From Clostridiales bacterium UBA4653 (GTDB taxonomy: Bacteria; Bacillota; Clostridia; Oscillospirales; CAG-272), in the NCBI GenBank assembly GCA_002405565.1, contig DHMB01000117.1, positions 1 through 10,872 of the forward strand: a stretch of DNA of 10,872 nt, read 5' to 3'. Below, in pieces: positions 6,039 through 10,872 of the stretch (position 1 is the stretch's first letter; each line of letters starts with the position of its first letter). A model generated the notes under the pieces. The model saw only the letters and a program-made list of their open reading frames with translations. It was not told where the DNA came from and ran no database searches. Made by a program: the position numbers and the translations under genes.

Positions 6039-8132
6039 TTAACCTCGCTTTTGGGACATTATCGGCGCTGCGAAAATGTCCTTCTTTCCGTCCGTTTTAA
6101 GGACGGTTATTTTATATTCAAAAAGTGATGCTTTTTCTATATTTATAAATCCAAGCTGGCTGAACGCCGCAAGTGCAATTCCCGTCGACGCGTATTTTGA
6201 ATAGTGTTCGCCCGCAATCAGCCTTTTTATTGTAACCGTTGCAACGTTTCCCCTTGCAGCCGCAACTATTTTTCTGTAAATATCCGCACACAGGGCTCTG
6301 TCCGGAAGATCGGCTTCAAACGGTTCTGCGTTTTCGAATATGTATCCGTCACATTCCTTTTGCATAGCGGTAAGCATAATCTTCAGAGGGCCGGCAAAGT
6401 CCATATCGCGTATCATGAGCTGAACCTCCCTCGTTCCGCCGAACGTGTTTATATTCAGCTCACAGACAACGTCAACTCTGTCCCCGACGGCAAAGCCTTG
6501 CTTTGAAAGCCCGCCGAAGAAGAACGGAGCCTGAAAAATCTTTCCGTCACGTTCGAGAACGAACTTTGTGAATTTCCCGTCCTTAAGCGGTATCTGCTGA
6601 ACTATTTTTGCCTCAGTCAACGCAAAAAGCGGAACGGGATTTCCCTCTCCGAACGGTTCAAGCGCCGATATTGAATTAACCGTGCGCTCGGTTATGTCAT
6701 CCGACTTTATGATTGCCTCTATGACGGTTTTGTTTTCGCATTCGCAACTGTCAATACGAGCCTTGACATATTCGCTGAATTTTTCCCTGAACTTATCAAG
6801 CATATCGCGCTTTACGGAAAGTCCAGCCGCCTGCTCATGACCGCCGTACTTTGTAAGCGTGTCAGAACAAAACGCAAGCGCGTCGGCAAGATTTATGCCT
6901 TTTATGCTCCTTGCGGAGCCTTTGCCTTCGTCACCGCTGCCGTCAAATGAAATAAGAACACAAGGCAAGCCGTAACGCTCTGCGAGCTTTGACGCAACTA
7001 TCCCTATAACGCCGTGGTGCCATTTGTCGCTTGCAAGAACAAGAACCTTTTCTTTTTCGGGATAGCGTTCCTTTTCAATCTGATCAAGCGCCTCTTTGAA
7101 TATTGCGTCTTCAACTTCCTTGCGATACTTGTTTGTATTGCAAAGCTCCTCCGCAACAACCTCCGCCATTCTGTCTGATTCGGCGAGAAAAAGATGTACA
7201 GCCCTTGAGGCGCCGCCCATTCTTCCCGCGGCATTTATCCTCGGCGCAATCAGATAGCCTATGCTTGACGCCGTTATCCTTTGCGGATTTTTTGTGTCAA
7301 TCCCCGCAAGCGTCATAAGCGCTTTAAGCCCATGCCTTGTCGTATGGCGGATCATCTTCAGTCCCTTTGAAACTATTATCCTGTTTTCGCCGACAAGCGG
7401 CATTACGTCCGCGATCGTTCCGAGCGCCACAAGATCGATATAACGATTACACATTTTGCCGATCGTCGCCTTGTCATAATTTCCGTCGCACGAAAAAGCA
7501 AGCTCCAGCGCACACGCCGTTTTGAAAGCAACTCCGACGCCCGAGAGATCCTTGAATGGGTATTCGCAATCCGGACGATGAGGATTTACAACAGCCTCCG
7601 CCTCCGGAAGCGTATCATGGCACTGATGATGATCTGTGACCACGACGTCAACGCCGATTTCTTTTGCAAATTTCACATCTTCGTTTGCCGTAATTCCCGT
7701 ATCGACCGTTATTATAAGCGTCGATCCGCCCTTGGCGATCGTTTCAATTGCCGAAAAATTAAGCCCATAGCCTTCATTTTCTCTTGAAGGAATATAATAA
7801 TCGACTTTAGCCCCGCGGCCGCGAAGATATGTATATAAAACGGTTACGGATGTAACCCCGTCGACATCATAGTCACCGTAGACCATTATTTTTTCGCCGT
7901 TTTCAATGGCGGTCTTGATTCTCGTGACAGCCTTGTCCATATCGCGCAAAAGATACGGATCATAAAGCTCGACATCAGTCTTGTTCATAAACGCCTTTGC
8001 CGTCGCCACATCAAAATAGCCTCGGTTTATAAGCAGACGCGCACATATCGGACTTACGTTAAGAACATTTGAAAGATAAGAAACCGCTTCCGGATCCTGC
8101 ACTTTTATTTCCCATTTACTTCTGTCAAACAT
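6039..8132 (-). CDS. recJ: Single-stranded-DNA-specific exonuclease RecJ
   Basis: A 697-residue 5'-to-3' single-strand DNA exonuclease of the DHH phosphoesterase family, acting in recombinational and mismatch repair. The metal-binding motifs are present: GDYDVDG at 86-92 (D87, D89, D91), D144 in VDTG, DHH at 167-169 and D242 in the GTIAD strand. The DHHA1 domain carries GSARS (405-409) and GGH (430-432). An OB-fold-like region follows ALEPFGEGNPVPLF (490-503). Residues of about 585-697 form a C-terminal extension with a winged-helix look, which I recall from other clostridial RecJ proteins. The ATG at 8132 lies inside the FAD-protein gene, overlapping its end by 8 bases, with GGAGG 5 bases upstream; this points to translational coupling. 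Confidence 0.96.
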   Translation of the reverse strand: MFDRSKWEIKVQDPEAVSYLSNVLNVSPICARLLINRGYFDVATAKAFMNKTDVELYDPYLLRDMDKAVTRIKTAIENGEKIMVYGDYDVDGVTSVTVLYTYLRGRGAKVDYYIPSRENEGYGLNFSAIETIAKGGSTLIITVDTGITANEDVKFAKEIGVDVVVTDHHQCHDTLPEAEAVVNPHRPDCEYPFKDLSGVGVAFKTACALELAFSCDGNYDKATIGKMCNRYIDLVALGTIADVMPLVGENRIIVSKGLKMIRHTTRHGLKALMTLAGIDTKNPQRITASSIGYLIAPRINAAGRMGGASRAVHLFLAESDRMAEVVAEELCNTNKYRKEVEDAIFKEALDQIEKERYPEKEKVLVLASDKWHHGVIGIVASKLAERYGLPCVLISFDGSGDEGKGSARSIKGINLADALAFCSDTLTKYGGHEQAAGLSVKRDMLDKFREKFSEYVKARIDSCECENKTVIEAIIKSDDITERTVNSISALEPFGEGNPVPLFALTEAKIVQQIPLKDGKFTKFVLERDGKIFQAPFFFGGLSKQGFAVGDRVDVVCELNINTFGGTREVQLMIRDMDFAGPLKIMLTAMQKECDGYIFENAEPFEADLPDRALCADIYRKIVAAARGNVATVTIKRLIAGEHYSKYASTGIALAAFSQLGFINIEKASLFEYKITVLKTDGKKDIFAAPIMSQKRG

Positions 8133-9771
8133 CTTTTCCTCCGGAAGGATTTGTTTTGTCTGAATATCTTTTTATAATCGCGAGCGCTGTCTTTATTCCG
8201 TCGACGGCTGCGCTCGTTATACCTCCTGCATATCCGGCGCCCTCTCCGCACGGATAAATATTATCAAAGCCTTCGGCAATGAATGTTTCGGGATTTCTCG
8301 GCATTCTGACAGGCGATGACGTTCTGGTTTCGGGTGCGGTGAGCATTGCATCGTCGCAGGCAAAGCCTTTGATTTTTCTGTCAAAATCGGAAAGCGCGGC
8401 ACGAAGAGCATTCGGAACAAATCCGGGGAAAACACCGCTTATTTCCGTCATCGTCACTTTTCCGTCCATATATGTCGGAAAAACGCCCCCGACCTCATTT
8501 TTCTGTCCGCGCAGGAGCGAACCGACCGTTTGCGCCGGAGCAAAATATCCGTTTCCGCCGACAGAGAACGCACGTCTTTCTATGTTTCGGACGAAGTTCT
8601 CCCCGGCTTCAACCGTCCCGCCGAAATCTTCCGGAAGAACGGAAACGCAGACCGCACTGTTTGCGTTTTTGCCGTCACGCGAGTGTCTGCTCATGCCGTT
8701 TGTCACAACGCCGTGTTCCTCCGACGCCGCCGCGACAACTTCCCCTCCCGGGCACATGCAGAATGTATAAACTCCGCGACCGTCGATGTGCGTCGAAAGC
8801 GAATATTCCGCATGAGGAAGAAGTCCGCTGTCCGCAAATTTTCCATACATCGCCCTATCGATATTTTCCTGCAAATGCTCAATTCTGACGCCGACCGAAA
8901 AAGCCTTGGGCATGACAATAAGATTTCTTTGCCTGAGAGCTTTGACAGTGTCTCTTGCGCTGTGCCCGAGAGCGAGCACAAGAGCCCCGCAGTCGATTTC
9001 GCCCTGCGAGGTCTGTATCTTTTTCACCTTGCCTAAGCTTTCAGATATACCGTCCATTCTTGTGTCAAAACGAACCTCTGCTCCGAGAGAGACAAGCTCT
9101 CCGAGCATGTTATCAACGATTTTAACGAGGTAATCCGTGCCTATATGCGGCTTTGCCTCATAAAGAATATTATCCGGAGCACCGAGCTTATGAAACGTGT
9201 CAATGACAAACCCGCAAAGCCCGTCATTTATTCTTGTCATCAGCTTTCCATCCGAAAAGGTTCCCGCTCCGCCGGCACCGAACTGTATGTTCGATTCCGT
9301 ATTCAGTATCTGTTTTTCTCTGAACAGCTCAACATCCTTTATGCGCTTTTTGACGGATGAACCGCGTTCAATGACAATCGGCTTATAGCCGTATTTTGCG
9401 AGAATATATGCGCAGAACATTCCTCCCGGCCCGAATCCGACCACAACAGGTCTGCCGCCGAGCTTTTCCGTTCCCGGAGCAGCGTCTATCGCGGGACTTG
9501 CCGAAACGGTTATTCCGCATTTTGCGAGGTCTTTTGCGTCCGGAGTTTTTTCCGAATCAATCTCCGCCGAAACCGAATATACAAACTGTATATCGTTCTT
9601 TTTTCTTGCGTCGACAGAGCGCTTTGATATATTGAGCGAAATTATTTCGTCCCTTGAAAAAAACTTCAAGAGTGCTTTTTCGGCTTTGCCGAAAGCGTCA
9701 TCTCTTGAAGCTTTTACCGGTAGAGATATTCCTGATACAATAAACCTTTTTGTGTTTTTTTCACATCTCAT
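8125..9771 (-). CDS. FAD-dependent oxidoreductase, COG2509-like
   Basis: A 548-residue flavoprotein resembling the uncharacterised NAD(P)/FAD-dependent dehydrogenase group (COG2509); its substrate is unknown. After an N-terminal domain of about 100 residues comes the dinucleotide-binding fold VVVGFGPGGMFCA (109-121; G112, G114, G117), with acidic E135 ending the second strand (VIERG). FGAGGAGTFSDGKL (164-177) matches a family signature. CMCPGGEVVAAASE is at 338-351, SSPVRMPR at 485-492 and the C-terminal flavin-site motif YPCGEGAGYAGG at 506-517. I chose ATG 9771-9769: it overlaps the upstream gene's stop as ATGA, has AGGGAG 10 bases ahead and matches the usual family beginning (MRCEKNTKRF). 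An in-frame ATG at 9822 would add 17 residues overlapping the upstream gene. I recall relatives next to cdaA/ybbR in other clostridia, which would suggest a link to envelope or c-di-AMP functions, but no reaction can be inferred. Confidence 0.9.
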   Translation of the reverse strand: MRCEKNTKRFIVSGISLPVKASRDDAFGKAEKALLKFFSRDEIISLNISKRSVDARKKNDIQFVYSVSAEIDSEKTPDAKDLAKCGITVSASPAIDAAPGTEKLGGRPVVVGFGPGGMFCAYILAKYGYKPIVIERGSSVKKRIKDVELFREKQILNTESNIQFGAGGAGTFSDGKLMTRINDGLCGFVIDTFHKLGAPDNILYEAKPHIGTDYLVKIVDNMLGELVSLGAEVRFDTRMDGISESLGKVKKIQTSQGEIDCGALVLALGHSARDTVKALRQRNLIVMPKAFSVGVRIEHLQENIDRAMYGKFADSGLLPHAEYSLSTHIDGRGVYTFCMCPGGEVVAAASEEHGVVTNGMSRHSRDGKNANSAVCVSVLPEDFGGTVEAGENFVRNIERRAFSVGGNGYFAPAQTVGSLLRGQKNEVGGVFPTYMDGKVTMTEISGVFPGFVPNALRAALSDFDRKIKGFACDDAMLTAPETRTSSPVRMPRNPETFIAEGFDNIYPCGEGAGYAGGITSAAVDGIKTALAIIKRYSDKTNPSGGKDV

Positions 9772-9950
9772 TGAACTGAAGCTCCCTGCGACACCGCAAC
9801 GACCCATATGAGTATCGCACAAAGAAGAGATATTATTCCGATTATAATATCCGCACGCCTGCTTTTTTTGATGGTGTAATCGTCCTCTGCCGGACGCTCG
9901 GATTTATCGGAGGCGTTCTTCCCTCCGAACAGCTTTGAGAAAATGCTCAT
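9768..9950 (-). CDS. Small single-pass membrane protein in the CdaR (YbbR) position
   Basis: A 60-residue protein with a hydrophilic N-terminal half (residues 1-33, rich in Lys, Ser, Asp and Glu) and one predicted membrane segment at about 34-55 (ADIIIGIISLLCAILIWVVA), ending six residues later. The KKSRR cluster just before the segment predicts an N-in/C-out topology. It is a believable gene: GGAGGT (9959-9964) stands 8 bases before the ATG, it begins 17 bases after cdaA stops, and its TGA overlaps the next start as ATGA. In Firmicutes the gene after cdaA is normally cdaR, whose product is one membrane anchor (a run such as LLLAIILW) plus several extracytoplasmic YbbR domains. The segment here resembles that anchor, but no YbbR domain follows. 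It could be a reduced CdaR, an unrelated small CdaA partner or an independent small protein. I do not recognise a named family. Confidence 0.75.
   Translation of the reverse strand: MSIFSKLFGGKNASDKSERPAEDDYTIKKSRRADIIIGIISLLCAILIWVVAVSQGASVQ
9782..9787 (-). promoter_or_regulatory. Ribosome binding site for the FAD oxidoreductase start
   Basis: The minus strand reads AGGGAG 10 bases before the ATG at 9771. It sits inside the last codons of the small membrane-protein gene. It supports the shorter start, which makes an ATGA stop-start overlap with that gene. Confidence 0.6.
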
Positions 9951-9958
9951 TTGCCTTT

Positions 9959-9964
9959 ACCTCC
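9959..9964 (-). promoter_or_regulatory. Ribosome binding site of the small membrane protein
   Basis: The minus strand reads GGAGGT 8 bases before the ATG at 9950 and directly after the cdaA stop codon (9970-9968). This strong site is the main sign that the 60-codon reading frame is translated. Confidence 0.7.
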
Positions 9965-9967
9965 GTC

Positions 9968-10810
9968 TCACTTCTGGATTTTGTTTTTCTTTTCCGTGTC
10001 GTCGTCGCGGAGAAGATTTGAAAGCTCTGTTTTAAGGGTATTGTAATCATAATTGCGTCTGAGCTGACCGTCGATTGCAAGAGAAATCGTTCCGGTCTCT
10101 TCCGAAACAACAATTATAGCAGCGTCGCTGTTTTCGCTCATTCCGATTGCCGAGCGATGACGTGTGCCAAGGTCTTTTATGATGTCGTCGTTTGTTGACA
10201 TCGGCAAAAAGCAACCAGCTGCGCATATTCTGCCCCCGCGGATTATAACCGCGCCGTCATGAAGAGGGGCTTTATTGAAGAAGATATTTTTGAGGAGCGG
10301 AACCGTTACGTCCGCATTTATCACGGTGCCGGTTTTTATAATTTCGCCGAGAGGCGTCGATCTTTCGATAACGATCAGCGCGCCTGTGTACTCTCTTGAA
10401 AGTTCACTTGCCGCCTCGCATATAGCGGTAATTGCATTGTGCTTGAGCGACTGATTTTTGGATTCCGAAATCGTCTTTATGAAGGATACTCCGCCGAACT
10501 TTTCAAGAACCGAGCGAAGTTCAGGCTGGAAAAGAATGATTATCGCTATAAATCCGACCTGAACAAGGTTTGAGAAAATAAAGCTGAGGGCACGCATATC
10601 CAAAAACCAGCTGACAAACATCAAAAGTACGACGAGGAACACACCCATCGCGAGCTTGCTGGCTCGCCTGTCGCGAATGAACTTTACAATGTAAAAAATT
10701 ATAACGGCAACAAGCAAAATATCGATTATATCTATAATACAGTGCGGGAATGTGAACTGCTTCGCCGCGGCACTGAACATATTCTTTATTCTTTCAATAA
10801 CGGTTTCCAT
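9968..10810 (-). CDS. cdaA: Diadenylate cyclase CdaA (c-di-AMP synthase)
   Basis: A 280-residue membrane enzyme that joins two ATP into cyclic di-AMP, the messenger controlling potassium and osmolyte transport and cell-wall homeostasis in Firmicutes. Three N-terminal membrane segments lie at about 24-44, 53-70 and 76-95, followed by the typical FQPELRSVLEKFG (94-106). The DAC (DisA_N) domain occupies about 120-250 and carries the catalytic DGA at 185-187 and GTRHRSA at 215-221, so it should be active. The Lys-rich C-terminus (about 265-280) is likely cytoplasmic. Length and topology match CdaA/DacA (about 270-280 residues). The ATG at 10810 has GGAGA 10 bases upstream. It appears to be the first gene of the operon, with possible promoter boxes upstream. 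In many Firmicutes cdaA is followed by cdaR and glmM; neither full gene is in this window. Confidence 0.96.
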   Translation of the reverse strand: METVIERIKNMFSAAAKQFTFPHCIIDIIDILLVAVIIFYIVKFIRDRRASKLAMGVFLVVLLMFVSWFLDMRALSFIFSNLVQVGFIAIIILFQPELRSVLEKFGGVSFIKTISESKNQSLKHNAITAICEAASELSREYTGALIVIERSTPLGEIIKTGTVINADVTVPLLKNIFFNKAPLHDGAVIIRGGRICAAGCFLPMSTNDDIIKDLGTRHRSAIGMSENSDAAIIVVSEETGTISLAIDGQLRRNYDYNTLKTELSNLLRDDDTEKKNKIQK

Positions 10811-10872
10811 AGATTGAAGATCTCCAGACTGGTCAACAAGAATTATACAATTACCCGATACCCTATTATAAT
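10811..10872 (-). promoter_or_regulatory. cdaA leader with two TATAAT-like boxes
   Basis: On the minus strand TATAAT occurs at 10870-10865 and again at 10847-10842. The nearer box lies 31 bases before the ATG but has no TTGACA-like hexamer at 16-18 bases; the farther box sits exactly at that distance instead. For the farther box the -35 region is outside the window. One or both may be the -10 element of the operon promoter. GGAGA at 10825-10821 is the probable ribosome site. Confidence 0.35.

Noticed and set aside
8279..9036. Several 138-168-codon plus-strand frames
   Set aside because: They overlap each other in different frames and are all antisense to the FAD oxidoreductase gene. The Ser/Pro/Arg-rich translations are typical of shadows.
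9769..9822. Longer start for the FAD oxidoreductase at ATG 9822
   Set aside because: The 17 extra residues have no family match and would overlap the small membrane-protein gene by more than 50 bases. The ATG at 9771 has a ribosome site and an ATGA junction.
1..10872. Search for CRISPR repeats, tRNA/rRNA genes, insertion sequences, attachment sites and riboswitches
   Set aside because: No regularly spaced repeats, tRNA-like arms, transposase motifs or terminal repeats were seen, and genes fill nearly the whole window.

Overview
The window reads as a stretch of a low-to-moderate GC Firmicutes chromosome, most likely class Clostridia (an anaerobe). The evidence is the HemZ-type radical SAM protein, a SpoVB/MurJ-type flippase, a CdaA-type c-di-AMP synthase and a long bifunctional Rel, with the order recJ-rel-dtd-hemZ that I know from clostridial genomes. 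I cannot name the genus. All nine supported genes lie on the minus strand, so transcription runs from high to low coordinates.

Layout in transcription order: a short leader with two TATAAT-like boxes (10811-10872); cdaA, diadenylate cyclase (9968-10810); a 60-residue single-pass membrane protein (9768-9950); a COG2509-type FAD-dependent oxidoreductase (8125-9771); recJ single-strand exonuclease (6039-8132); rel, bifunctional (p)ppGpp synthetase/hydrolase (3818-6034); dtd, D-aminoacyl-tRNA deacylase (3347-3814); hemZ-type radical SAM protein (1872-3350); a uridine-kinase-like P-loop kinase (955-1857); an 89-base gap with a nested inverted repeat (866-954); and the first 288 codons of a SpoVB/MurJ-family flippase that runs off the left edge (1-865).

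The eight genes from cdaA to the kinase are packed like one operon. The junctions, in order, are a 17-base gap, a 4-base ATGA overlap, an 8-base overlap, a 4-base gap, a 3-base gap, a 4-base ATGA overlap and a 14-base gap. Several Shine-Dalgarno sites sit inside the end of the preceding gene. No terminator was found, and no gene-free stretch exceeds 89 bases. No RNA gene, mobile element, CRISPR array or long direct repeat was seen.

Most of the window is housekeeping: two nucleotide second-messenger enzymes (c-di-AMP and (p)ppGpp), DNA repair, tRNA proofreading, a heme-related radical SAM enzyme and nucleoside salvage. I do not see an obvious new multi-gene system. The points most worth a second look are the 60-residue membrane protein occupying the place where the CdaA regulator CdaR (YbbR) normally sits, the joint packaging of c-di-AMP and (p)ppGpp synthases, the uncharacterised FAD enzyme between them, and the nested dyad ahead of the flippase gene.
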